DNA of 64,000 bases from NCBI GenBank assembly GCA_002007365.1, contig LNZR01000077.1, positions 1 through 64,000 on the forward strand, read 5' to 3'. The notes beneath the pieces are model-generated. The model saw only the letters and a program-made list of their open reading frames with translations, had not been told where the DNA came from and searched no databases. A program made the position numbers and the translations under genes. Below, piece after piece: positions 42,116 through 51,592 of the stretch (positions are counted from its first letter, which is position 1; each line of letters opens with the position of its first letter). The DNA is from Epulopiscium sp. Nele67-Bin005. GTDB lineage: Bacteria; Bacillota; Clostridia; Lachnospirales; Cellulosilyticaceae.

Positions 42116-42542
42116 AATAGTACCTCTCTTTCATAAAAGTATTTTTGTTACTGATGAAGCTATATATATATATATTCTAGTTCTTAAATTGATAGCACGG
42201 AAATATTTATAAAAAAGTTTGTTCAATCTTTTATAAAATTAATTTATTGGACTTTGCCTAAAGAAATTCACCCCTTGACTTTGTCTATGGAAACAATTAC
42301 CATTACTTAAATCAGATATTATTAGTAAAATTAATTTTTAAATGCAACCATACTCAAACCTAAAGGGATAATACTAACTAAAATCTAGGAGTAATTATCT
42401 GTAAGAATTTATGGCAAGGTGGCCTTTAAATAAATTGAAACATCACTGTAACACAAAATTAAAGGAAAATACGATAAAATTTGTATTGTTTGTTTGCCCA
42501 TTTTTTATATATTTGTTATAATGTATAAGTGAGGAGGAGGAA

Positions 42543-45338
42543 ATGCTTATGAATTACTCAAATAACGACCAAGATAATCAAGACGACCAAAGTAAACAGC
42601 AGAAACAAAAAAAGGCTGGAGTTACTGGATTTCGTATATTTTTTATTACTCTAGTGATTGCTGCATTTGCCGTTGTTGGTTCTGGGCTTGGGATTTTTAT
42701 TGGAATAATAAAAAGTGCCCCAGATGTGTCGGGACTTGAATTAAAACCAAGTACCAATTATACTTCGTTTATTTATGATGCAAATGGAATGGAAATTGAC
42801 CGTGTAGAAGGTGGGGAAAATAGAATTTATGCAACACTAGAAGAAATCCCACTTTATTTACAACAAGCAGTTATAGCTATTGAAGATGAACGTTTTTATG
42901 AACACAATGGGATTGACATGAGAGGTATTTTACGTGCGCTTGTTGTAAATATAACAAATGGAGATATATCAGAAGGGGCAAGTACATTAACTCAACAGCT
43001 AATTAAAAATAACGTTTTAACTAGCGAACAAACTTTTACAAGAAAAATCCAAGAACAATACTTGGCAGTAGAATTTGAAAAAATTTATACTGAAGCATAT
43101 GGGCAAAAATATGCGAAAGATTTAATTTTAGAATACTACTTAAACACTATGGCTCTTGGTCATGGGACTATGGGAGTGCAAGCCGCATCACACCGTTATT
43201 ATCACAAAGATGTGTCAGAGCTTAGCCTTGCTGAGAGTGTTGTACTTGCAGGTATTACGCAAAGACCAACATACTACAGCCCAATTATTAATCCAGAAAA
43301 TAACTGGGATAAAGCAAAAGTTATTTTATACAAAATGGTTGAGCTTGGATTTATTACTGAAGAGGAGCGTCAACTAGCTCTTTTAGAAAATCCTTTTGAG
43401 AATATTCAAGAAGTTAACCAAATATTTGTTGATGAGTCGCCACATAGTTACTTTGTAGATGCTGTAATTGAAGATGTTTTATCAGACCTACAATCTAAAA
43501 ATGGTATGACGCAAATTGAAGCACAAAATTACTTATATGGTGGAGGAATTCAAATTTATACAACGTTTGACCCAGAAATTCAAGCAAGTGTTGATAGACA
43601 TATGAATGATGATTCAATTTTTCCATCAGCAGAAAACGAAATTAAACTAGATTACAGAGTTAGTATTACAGATGCTGAAGGTTCGGTTTCTCATCATAGT
43701 GCTACAGGATTTGTAAAAAATACTAGTGCAATTGAAGGATTTAAAAATGAAAAATTAGGTGAGTGGGGAGCATTGGCAGAAGGTGTAACTTTTGTTGAAA
43801 CTCTATACGAAATCCCACAACCTCAAGCAGCCTTTGTTATTATGGATCAAACTACAGGTCATGTAAAAGCATTATCAGGAGGACGTGGAGATAAAGTTGG
43901 GGACCGTACATTTAACCGTGCGACTCAGGCCAAACGTCAACCAGGTTCTACATTTAAAATTTTAACTGCGTATGCACCTGCCTTAGATACAGGAATGTTA
44001 TCACCAGGGAGCGTTTTAATTGACCAACCAATTACAATCAATTTACCATCAGGAAACTACACTCCTCAAAACTGGGATAGAAAATATGTAGGAGCAACTA
44101 CAATGCGTTATGGAATTTACCATTCTGTAAATGCTCTAGCAGTTCAAGTTCTTGATATGGTTGGGTTAGACACAGCGTTTGAATATTTACAACGCTTTGG
44201 ATTTACAACACTTTTACCTACAGATAAAGTTTATTCTATGGCACTTGGAGGTCTTACAGAAGGGGTTACTCCACTAGAATTAAACGCAGCATATGCAGCA
44301 ATTGCAAACAACGGAACGTATATCGAGCCTATTCTTTATACTAAAATTTTGGATAGAGATGGAGCAGTTTTATTAGATAACATTCCAAATTCTTACCAAG
44401 TAATTTCGGCATCAACAGCAGCAGCTCTAACAGATATGATGCAAGATGTTGTAAAAATTGGTACAGGAGCATCACTTAAAAACTGGTTTAGTTCTCAACC
44501 AGTATCAGGAAAAACAGGTACAACAAATGATAGTAAAGATTTATTCTTTGCTGCATACACACCATACTATACAGCAACTGTTTGGCTTGGGCATGATGAT
44601 CCAAAATCTTTAAATGGAGCAAGTCAAAGAGAACATCTACATCTATGGGGTAATATTATGAAAGATGTTCACTCAGGCCTTGAATACAAAAACTTTGAGG
44701 CACAAATGCCAACATATTCTATGGCAACAATCTGTAAAGTATCAGGAAGACTTGCAAGAAATACTTGTGTTAGTGGAACAGTTACAGACTACTTTAGTAA
44801 AGAAAATTTCCCAACACAATATTGTAATTCATGTGGATATCAAGCGCCAGCAGCACCGACTGTAACAGCGCCAACTACTCCAACTGTAACAACGCCAACT
44901 ACTCCAGCAGCACCAAGCACGCCAGAAGTATTTGCACCAGAAATCTTTACACCAAGCTTACCAACAATTTTACCAAGTGAAAATACGGAAGCACCAGTTG
45001 TAGAGGAAGAAGTAGTAGCACCACCAATTCTTCAAGATTTACCAGAAGTACCAAGCATTCCAGCAGCACCGACTGTAACAGCGCCAACTACTCCAGTTGA
45101 GACCCCATCAACGCCAGTAGCACCAGTGGAAACGCCTTCTGCTCCAGTTGAAGTAGCGCCAACGCCAGCACCAGAGCCAACACCTGCTCCAGCACCTACG
45201 CCAGAGCCGACACCTGCTCCAGAGCCAACGCCTGCTCCAACTCCAGAACCAGCAACTCCAACATTACCGACGTTGCCAACTCTACCAACGTTACAACAAA
45301 CGCCAGTAGACGATGCTTCATTTATACCACAAGATTAA
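42543..45338 (+). CDS. Class A penicillin-binding protein (PBP1A-like) with Pro/Thr/Ala-rich C-terminal tail
   Basis: Transglycosylase EDERFYEHNGIDMRGILRA, transpeptidase RQPGSTFK and SGKTGTT; low-complexity tail of about 160 aa. Confidence 0.93.
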   Translation: MLMNYSNNDQDNQDDQSKQQKQKKAGVTGFRIFFITLVIAAFAVVGSGLGIFIGIIKSAPDVSGLELKPSTNYTSFIYDANGMEIDRVEGGENRIYATLEEIPLYLQQAVIAIEDERFYEHNGIDMRGILRALVVNITNGDISEGASTLTQQLIKNNVLTSEQTFTRKIQEQYLAVEFEKIYTEAYGQKYAKDLILEYYLNTMALGHGTMGVQAASHRYYHKDVSELSLAESVVLAGITQRPTYYSPIINPENNWDKAKVILYKMVELGFITEEERQLALLENPFENIQEVNQIFVDESPHSYFVDAVIEDVLSDLQSKNGMTQIEAQNYLYGGGIQIYTTFDPEIQASVDRHMNDDSIFPSAENEIKLDYRVSITDAEGSVSHHSATGFVKNTSAIEGFKNEKLGEWGALAEGVTFVETLYEIPQPQAAFVIMDQTTGHVKALSGGRGDKVGDRTFNRATQAKRQPGSTFKILTAYAPALDTGMLSPGSVLIDQPITINLPSGNYTPQNWDRKYVGATTMRYGIYHSVNALAVQVLDMVGLDTAFEYLQRFGFTTLLPTDKVYSMALGGLTEGVTPLELNAAYAAIANNGTYIEPILYTKILDRDGAVLLDNIPNSYQVISASTAAALTDMMQDVVKIGTGASLKNWFSSQPVSGKTGTTNDSKDLFFAAYTPYYTATVWLGHDDPKSLNGASQREHLHLWGNIMKDVHSGLEYKNFEAQMPTYSMATICKVSGRLARNTCVSGTVTDYFSKENFPTQYCNSCGYQAPAAPTVTAPTTPTVTTPTTPAAPSTPEVFAPEIFTPSLPTILPSENTEAPVVEEEVVAPPILQDLPEVPSIPAAPTVTAPTTPVETPSTPVAPVETPSAPVEVAPTPAPEPTPAPAPTPEPTPAPEPTPAPTPEPATPTLPTLPTLPTLQQTPVDDASFIPQD

Positions 45339-45349
45339 TAAATAAAATA

Positions 45350-45388
45350 AAGCCTTCATAACTAGAAAGTTGTGGAGGCTTTTTTATG
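45350..45388 (+). terminator. Intrinsic terminator after PBP gene
   Basis: AAGCCTTCA...TGGAGGCTT followed by TTTTA. Confidence 0.8.
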
Positions 45389-45397
45389 TAAAATTTT

Positions 45398-45690
45398 AAA
45401 ACCCAGATTTCAAAAATCGTGAAGATAGTACATTTTTGTCTTCTCTTTTAAAGTAACCTCTCATAAGAAACCAAAAATCATATTAGAAATAGTTAATCCC
45501 AAAACCTAAATTTCAAAAATCATGAAGATAGTACATTTCTGTCTTCTCTTTTAAAAGTAACTTCTCATAAGAAACTAAAAATCATATTAGAAATAGTTAA
45601 TCCCAAAACCTAAATTTCAAAAATCGTGAAGATAGTACATTTTTGTCCTCTCTTTTAAAAGTAACTTCCCATAAGAAACCAAAAAATCTT
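45398..45690 (+). repeat. Three tandem copies of a 103-104 bp repeat (last partial)
   Basis: Unit starts at 45398, 45501 and 45605: aaaacc(c/t)a(g/a)atttcaaaaatc(g/a)tgaagatagtacatttytgtc... Confidence 0.9.
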
Positions 45691-45793
45691 AATAAAATTG
45701 GAGAAATTCCAAAGATAATCTTCATTTATAGACCTTAGATAACATTTCATTTTTAAGATACAAAAATATTTGCTATTTATTGAGCTAAAGATA

Positions 45794-45822
45794 TTGACAT
45801 GTAAATAAATATATGATATTAT
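45794..45822 (+). promoter_or_regulatory. Sigma-A promoter of RiPP-like locus
   Basis: TTGACA - 17 nt - TATTAT about 97 nt upstream of precursor 1. Confidence 0.75.
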
Positions 45823-45918
45823 GCAAATGTATTAAATTTTATGTATATAAATTAATATATATTTATATACTTAAGATTAAATAATTGTAAAAATAATTAT
45901 GGAAGGGAGAATATACTT

Positions 45919-46047
45919 ATGGAACTAATGGAAAATAATGTATTAGAGAATACAGAGGTTATACTTAAATCTTTAGATTTATCTGATTTTGAAGATATGG
46001 AAGAAATTGTTACTCCAGGATTTTTTGGTGTAATTATTTGTTGTTAA
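45919..46047 (+). CDS. RiPP-like precursor peptide 1 (42 aa)
   Basis: MELMENNVLENTEVILKSLDLSDFEDMEEIVTPGFFGVIICC*; RBS ggaaggga; tandem paralog 192 bp downstream; absent from ORF track. Confidence 0.85.
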   Translation: MELMENNVLENTEVILKSLDLSDFEDMEEIVTPGFFGVIICC

Positions 46048-46110
46048 TATAAATTTGTATGCTTAAGATTAAATTATGGTAAAAATAATTAGGGGAGGGA
46101 GAATATACTT

Positions 46111-46242
46111 ATGGAACTAATGGAAAATAATGTATTAGAGAATACAGAAGTTACACTTAAATCTTTAGATTTATCTGATTTTGAAGATATGGAAGAAATT
46201 GTTACTCCAGGATTTTTTGGTTTAATTGGTTGTTGTAAGTAA
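46111..46242 (+). CDS. RiPP-like precursor peptide 2 (43 aa)
   Basis: MELMENNVLENTEVTLKSLDLSDFEDMEEIVTPGFFGLIGCCK*; RBS ggggaggga; absent from ORF track. Confidence 0.85.
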   Translation: MELMENNVLENTEVTLKSLDLSDFEDMEEIVTPGFFGLIGCCK

Positions 46243-46300
46243 TTACGGGAATAACTAATTACTTAATATAATTATATTTAATTATATTGGAATACATTAA

Positions 46301-46342
46301 AATAAAATAGGGGAAATTGTTAATAATTTTCTCTATTTTATT
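46301..46342 (+). promoter_or_regulatory. Long intercistronic hairpin between precursors and processing genes
   Basis: 18-bp stem AATAAAATAGGGGAAATT-gttaat-AATTTTCTCTATTTTATT (two GU pairs), 6-nt loop. Confidence 0.8.
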
Positions 46343-46430
46343 GTATTACGATAATATTATTTTTGTAACTTAATATTAATAGACATAGGAGTAGAAACGT
46401 GTATAAAGTATACATTTTTAAATAATAAAG

Positions 46431-47561
46431 ATGAATAAAAATTACGTACCAAAATTGGTTAAAGATGTTAAGTTGTATACATTTAATTCAATTATAACTA
46501 AAGAACCCCTATATTATTTGGGTTCAAAATCCTTAGATAGGACAATAAAAATAAGTAAAAATAAGAAGGATTTAGTGGAAATATTATTAAATAATATTAA
46601 TGGTATAAGTACTGTTAAGGAAATTCAAAAAAAAATGGATTTATCAGATATTACGATTAATGTAGAAGATATCCTAAAAATCTTTGCTAATCAAGGATTT
46701 TTAGAAGGTGGAAATATGATTTATAATTCTGAAATTGATTTAACTAGTAAAACAATGTTTGAAGTTAATATATCCTATGATGTCAAAAAAATTCAAAAAA
46801 TCAGTAAAATTATAGGAATAATTTTACTAATTTTTTTAGTAGGCGCTATTAAGGTTATATTAAGTCAATCTCATTTATTTAGAGAAGAGAACTTATTAGA
46901 TAATTTTTATATTTATCAAACACTTCCATGTTTACTGATGGTAATATTAGTTCATGAATTTAGTCATATATTATTTGCAACTCTATTCAATGTTCCAGTA
47001 AAAAAAGTTAAAGGTGCATTAATATGGGGAATAATTCCTGTTATATTTATAAAGTATAAAAATCTTTATTTTATTTCTCCTTTTAAAAGATTACTTATTA
47101 TATTAGGAGGTGTTATTGGAAATTTTATAGTTAGTTTGTACTGTTTAGGAATATATTTTTATAGTAGACACTCTATATTGTTAAATCTATTTTATCTTAA
47201 TTTAGGTTATATATTTACTAATTTATATCCTCATAAAGCAAGTGATGGTTATTTTGCTTTATGCACATTATTTAATAAGCATAATATAAGAATTTCAGTA
47301 ATAAAATCTATTTTTACTTCCAGAAGAAATTTAAAATCTAATATATTATTAGTAATTTATTTTGGATTAATAATTTTTGCAACTGTAGGGTTAGGAATAG
47401 TATTAAGTGATTTTATTATACTCATATTTGGTCAATATATTAAAGATTACTCAAATTATGTTAAAGGAATTATATATTTAGGACTAGTACTTCAATTAAT
47501 AATTAGGTTTATTAATTTAACACGTTTATATAAGAAAGGAATTACAAATGAGAAATTATAG
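46431..47561 (+). CDS. M50-type membrane metalloprotease with N-terminal wHTH/PqqD-like region
   Basis: HEFSHILFATLF (HExxH) in a TM segment and NLYPHKASDGYFAL second metal motif; N-terminal KISKNKKDLVEILLNNINGISTVKEIQ...DILKIFANQGFLEGG. Confidence 0.8.
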   Translation: MNKNYVPKLVKDVKLYTFNSIITKEPLYYLGSKSLDRTIKISKNKKDLVEILLNNINGISTVKEIQKKMDLSDITINVEDILKIFANQGFLEGGNMIYNSEIDLTSKTMFEVNISYDVKKIQKISKIIGIILLIFLVGAIKVILSQSHLFREENLLDNFYIYQTLPCLLMVILVHEFSHILFATLFNVPVKKVKGALIWGIIPVIFIKYKNLYFISPFKRLLIILGGVIGNFIVSLYCLGIYFYSRHSILLNLFYLNLGYIFTNLYPHKASDGYFALCTLFNKHNIRISVIKSIFTSRRNLKSNILLVIYFGLIIFATVGLGIVLSDFIILIFGQYIKDYSNYVKGIIYLGLVLQLIIRFINLTRLYKKGITNEKL

Positions 47562-48822
47562 ATTTCATGAAATTAAATGTAATGATAAAAATATTATATT
47601 TGATAGAGATACTTCACAAATATATGTGGGAACATTAAAAGAAAATAATTGGAAAATTTCAGAAAAAGAAAATGGTGATAAAATAAATCAATCAAAATTT
47701 TTATTAAATCCAGAATATAATACATTAATTATTTCTTGTGCAGAAACTTGTAATTTAAGTTGTAAGTATTGTTTTGCTAATGAAGGTACTTATAATTCAT
47801 CAAAAAATCTTATCATGAATGATAAAATGTATGGTCAATTACTGGATAAACTTTTGGTGAAAAATGAACCTTTAAAATCTATTTCTTTATTTGGTGGAGA
47901 ACCTTTATTAGGATTTAAATATATTAAAAATTTTATTAAAAAGTTACAAGAAGGTTATCTTGCCAAAGATTGGCCTCTACCTCTCATAGGTATTGTTACC
48001 AATGGAACACTAATCACAAAAGAAATAGGGGATTTTTTTCAGGAATATAATATTGCTGTTACAATTAGTTTAGATGGCTCAAAAGAATTTAATGATTTAA
48101 ATAGAAAATATCCAAATTCAACCAAAAGTGTTTATGATAAGATAGTATCTAACATATCTAATATAAGGAATAGAACATTTCCTTTAGTTGCAGCCGCTAC
48201 TATTTCTACTGATATTATAAAACAATATCAAAAAGGTGATTATAAAAAATATTTAGAGCATTATCAGTCCCTAGGATTTGATTACGTAGAACACTTTATT
48301 GCTGATAGTCCTATTCCTCTTACCACTGAGGAAATAACAAAAATTGAATTGTATGCAATAGATAAAGTAGAGGTAGTATTTGATAATTTAGTAAATAATA
48401 ATTTATATGTACCTTATGGAGTAATAGGTGTTTTATCAACTATTGTACAAAAAAAATATAGTCCAGAATGTGGAGCAGGACTTACTCAAATGTTTTATTC
48501 AGCAGAAAATGAATTCTATCCTTGTCAAACATATTATGCAGTAAAAGAAAAGCATAGAAATACTTTATATAGAACAGAAATTATAAATTGTCAAGAATGT
48601 TTTTGTGTAAATATTTGTTGTGCATATTGTTCAGGCAGTAGTCTTCTATTCAATGGAAATGAATCATCAGTAATAGAAAGACGATGTGTATATCAAAAAG
48701 CTTTAACAGAGGCAATTATAAAAAATCTTTATATTTATACTAACGACAAAGATTATCGTATAAAGATAGTCAAAAATTTAAAAAAATTAGCTAATACTAA
48801 TTTTAATAGAATAGCCAGATAG
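47548..48822 (+). CDS. Radical SAM/SPASM peptide maturase
   Basis: CNLSCKYCF motif, FGGEPLL, C-terminal Cys-rich region ECGAG...YPC...CQECFCVNICCAYCSG. Confidence 0.88.
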   Translation: MRNYRFHEIKCNDKNIIFDRDTSQIYVGTLKENNWKISEKENGDKINQSKFLLNPEYNTLIISCAETCNLSCKYCFANEGTYNSSKNLIMNDKMYGQLLDKLLVKNEPLKSISLFGGEPLLGFKYIKNFIKKLQEGYLAKDWPLPLIGIVTNGTLITKEIGDFFQEYNIAVTISLDGSKEFNDLNRKYPNSTKSVYDKIVSNISNIRNRTFPLVAAATISTDIIKQYQKGDYKKYLEHYQSLGFDYVEHFIADSPIPLTTEEITKIELYAIDKVEVVFDNLVNNNLYVPYGVIGVLSTIVQKKYSPECGAGLTQMFYSAENEFYPCQTYYAVKEKHRNTLYRTEIINCQECFCVNICCAYCSGSSLLFNGNESSVIERRCVYQKALTEAIIKNLYIYTNDKDYRIKIVKNLKKLANTNFNRIAR

Positions 48823-48831
48823 GAGAAAAAA

Positions 48832-50661
48832 ATGTTTTTTCAAAAATTACTGTATAAAAATTCTGTTTATACTAAAATAGCAATTTTGACGGTTTTAATG
48901 ATAAATACTATTTTTATATCATTTTTTATGATGGTAATAACAGGAATAGATAACATTACTAACGATACTTTAGACCAATCAAAAACTATTATAACCTATC
49001 TATCTTCTTTAGTTTTTCCATGTTCATTAGCAGTATTTTTCTTTCAGTGGATAATTTTTATGTTATATGGCGAGATGATTGAAGCCAGAAATGATTTTAA
49101 TAGCATTCTAAGAAAAATGGGAGTTTCCATAAAGAATATTTATAAAATATATTGGACAGAGTTTGTAGTTTTACAAATAGTTGCTCAACCAATAGCTATA
49201 ATAGGAGCATTTAATTTTTATAACGTAATGATGCAATATTATGGATATGACTCAACAATGGAAGGAACAGGAGTAATTTTAGGGATTACATCTACACTGG
49301 TTACTTCTTTAATTACATTAAGAATGGTATTGAATAAAAATATAGTTACATTTGATAATGTAGGTCACGCTACAAAAAGTAAAGTAACAAAATTTGCATT
49401 TATTAGCAACCATACAAAACAAATAAAATTAATATCAGCCATTATTTTATTTGGGAGTAGCATATATAATTTAATGAATAATAATGTGGATATATTTTTG
49501 TTGTTTACGGTAATAAATATTCTGATTTTTTGGGGTGAAATCCTAGAGAATATTATTAGCAGTGTATGTAAAATATTACCCGATAAATTTAATATTACAT
49601 TATTAATTTTAAAAGGATTTTCCCGAAAAATAAGGGTTATTTCTTATACTATGATACTTGGATTAACATTAGTATTAGGACTTAATGCATTTATTCAAAC
49701 AACAAGAAATCATGCGTATAATAGTGTAATGGAAAACATTAATTATAATTATGTAATAACACACGAACTTTTAACTAATAAAGAAATAGATAATATATTT
49801 AACACTAAACATATATCAGCATTATCATTTAGAGAAAATGAAAATAAAATAGGTTCTAGCACTTTGACAATGTTGGGCGTTGAAAAAAACTATTTTCAAG
49901 AGTATGAAAATATAGAATTAATGTATGGAGATCAAGATTTCATATTTGAAAATTGGGATAATCCAGAATATAACGGAATTATTCTGTGTGAGCATTTAAT
50001 TAATGAAGATAACATCGGACAATCTATAGAATTAACTGTTGATGGTAAATTGGTAAGTTTTGAGATTGTAGGAGGAAGTTCTGTTAATGATTTCTCAAAA
50101 ATGTCTGGTTATGTAAGTAAGGGATTTATACAACAAATTTTAAACCAAGGAGATGTTTCTAATATAACTTTCTTAAAAGAATATAACAATTCTCTGGAGA
50201 ATAATTATACTGTAGAAACTAAACAAGAAATTGCAAATAAAAGTTATACTAAAGCAGTTCAAGGAACATTTATATTAGAAATTACAGCTATCATTGTATT
50301 ATTATCATCATTTTTTATGTTAGCAAATTTTATAATTATTACAGCTAAAAAGAGTAATGTAGATATAGCTAGAATGCGTGCCATGGGAATGCCAGGGCAT
50401 AATATTAATTCCATATATATTTTAACTTATATGTTAATAATTATTGCTTCTGTACCACTTGCTGCCCTGTCAGCTTATGTTGGTGGTAAAAATTTTATGG
50501 TATTAATGTTAGGTCTACCCAATATAAAGTTGGATTTTAATTGGGCATTATTTGGTGGATATATATTAGCATATTTGGTGTTTTTGGTTATGGTATATTA
50601 TACTTTGGCACAAAAGACTATAAAAGAATATATATACGTTTTAAAATCTAAGTCTATATAA
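48832..50661 (+). CDS. FtsX-like ABC transporter permease
   Basis: 609 aa, multiple TM, C-terminal FtsX-like segment (IARMRAMGMPGHNINSIYILTYML). Confidence 0.82.
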   Translation: MFFQKLLYKNSVYTKIAILTVLMINTIFISFFMMVITGIDNITNDTLDQSKTIITYLSSLVFPCSLAVFFFQWIIFMLYGEMIEARNDFNSILRKMGVSIKNIYKIYWTEFVVLQIVAQPIAIIGAFNFYNVMMQYYGYDSTMEGTGVILGITSTLVTSLITLRMVLNKNIVTFDNVGHATKSKVTKFAFISNHTKQIKLISAIILFGSSIYNLMNNNVDIFLLFTVINILIFWGEILENIISSVCKILPDKFNITLLILKGFSRKIRVISYTMILGLTLVLGLNAFIQTTRNHAYNSVMENINYNYVITHELLTNKEIDNIFNTKHISALSFRENENKIGSSTLTMLGVEKNYFQEYENIELMYGDQDFIFENWDNPEYNGIILCEHLINEDNIGQSIELTVDGKLVSFEIVGGSSVNDFSKMSGYVSKGFIQQILNQGDVSNITFLKEYNNSLENNYTVETKQEIANKSYTKAVQGTFILEITAIIVLLSSFFMLANFIIITAKKSNVDIARMRAMGMPGHNINSIYILTYMLIIIASVPLAALSAYVGGKNFMVLMLGLPNIKLDFNWALFGGYILAYLVFLVMVYYTLAQKTIKEYIYVLKSKSI

Positions 50662-50681
50662 TAAAAAAGGATAGGGAAACT

Positions 50682-51359
50682 ATGATTAAAATAAGTAATT
50701 TAAATTTTTCTGTACAAGATGGACAGGCAAAAAGAAGAATATTAAATAATGTAAACTTTGTAGCAGATAGAGGTACAGCAACTGTTATAAGTGGGGTTTC
50801 AGGCTCAGGAAAGACAACGTTTTTGCACGCATTAAGTGGAATGTTGCCAGAAATTGATAGTGGTGATATAGTGATGGGAGATGTAGATTTATACAAAATT
50901 GCACCAGATAAAAGAGATGAATTTAGGTTGCATCATATGGGAATTATATTTCAAAACTTTAATTTATTTTCTTATATGAATGTGATGGATAATATTTTAT
51001 TACCGTTTTATGCACAAGGCACTAAGCCTCAAAGTTCGGATATTAATAAGGCGTTAGATATGTTAAATTTGCTACAATTAACTCATATTAATCATCAAAA
51101 ATCGATAGAATTATTATCTGGGGGTGAGCAACAAAGAGTGGCAATAATTAGAGCCTTGATTACTAATCCAGAAATAATTGTTTGTGATGAACCAACAGCA
51201 AATTTGGATCAAAGTAATAGCCATATTTTTTATGAGAATATTTCTAAGCTTGCAAGTTCTGAAAATATTGCAGTAATTATTGTATCTCATGACCCTATAG
51301 CACATCAATATTGTCATTTTTCTTGCAAAATGGTTGATGGAGAGTTAGAAATTTTATAA
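50682..51359 (+). CDS. ABC transporter ATP-binding protein
   Basis: Walker A GVSGSGKT, signature LLSGGEQQR, Walker B IIVCDEPTANLD. Confidence 0.93.
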   Translation: MIKISNLNFSVQDGQAKRRILNNVNFVADRGTATVISGVSGSGKTTFLHALSGMLPEIDSGDIVMGDVDLYKIAPDKRDEFRLHHMGIIFQNFNLFSYMNVMDNILLPFYAQGTKPQSSDINKALDMLNLLQLTHINHQKSIELLSGGEQQRVAIIRALITNPEIIVCDEPTANLDQSNSHIFYENISKLASSENIAVIIVSHDPIAHQYCHFSCKMVDGELEIL

Positions 51360-51371
51360 AAAATCATATTT

Positions 51372-51404
51372 AGACTATAGACGATTGTTTATAGTCTTTT
51401 TTTG
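51372..51404 (+). terminator. Terminator of RiPP-like operon
   Basis: AGACTATA...TATAGTCT followed by TTTTTT. Confidence 0.85.
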
Positions 51405-51592
51405 ATGGAAATTATAAACCAAAATATTCTTTCAAATTTCTTTAAGTTTGCTAAAAAAATTTTTCAATCTCTATATTATAATTAAAGAATAAAAATCGAG
51501 TATGTAAGCAATATTATATTTATGAGCTATTTTGGAGGTGGAGATTTTGAAAATTCTAATAGCTAATTTTGCATAACAAAGGAGAATTAACA

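Noticed and set aside
45398-45690. CRISPR array interpretation of the 103-104 bp tandem repeat
   Set aside because: Whole unit is conserved with no variable spacers; it is a plain tandem repeat.
46392-46430. Eight-codon ORF (GTG; VYKVYIFK) with AGGAG just upstream of the M50 gene
   Set aside because: Too short to support; could be chance in AT-rich DNA.
51500-51592. Possible yybP-ykoY (Mn) riboswitch upstream of mntP
   Set aside because: Only a 7-bp AGCTATT/AATAGCT pairing seen; consensus riboswitch elements not recognised.
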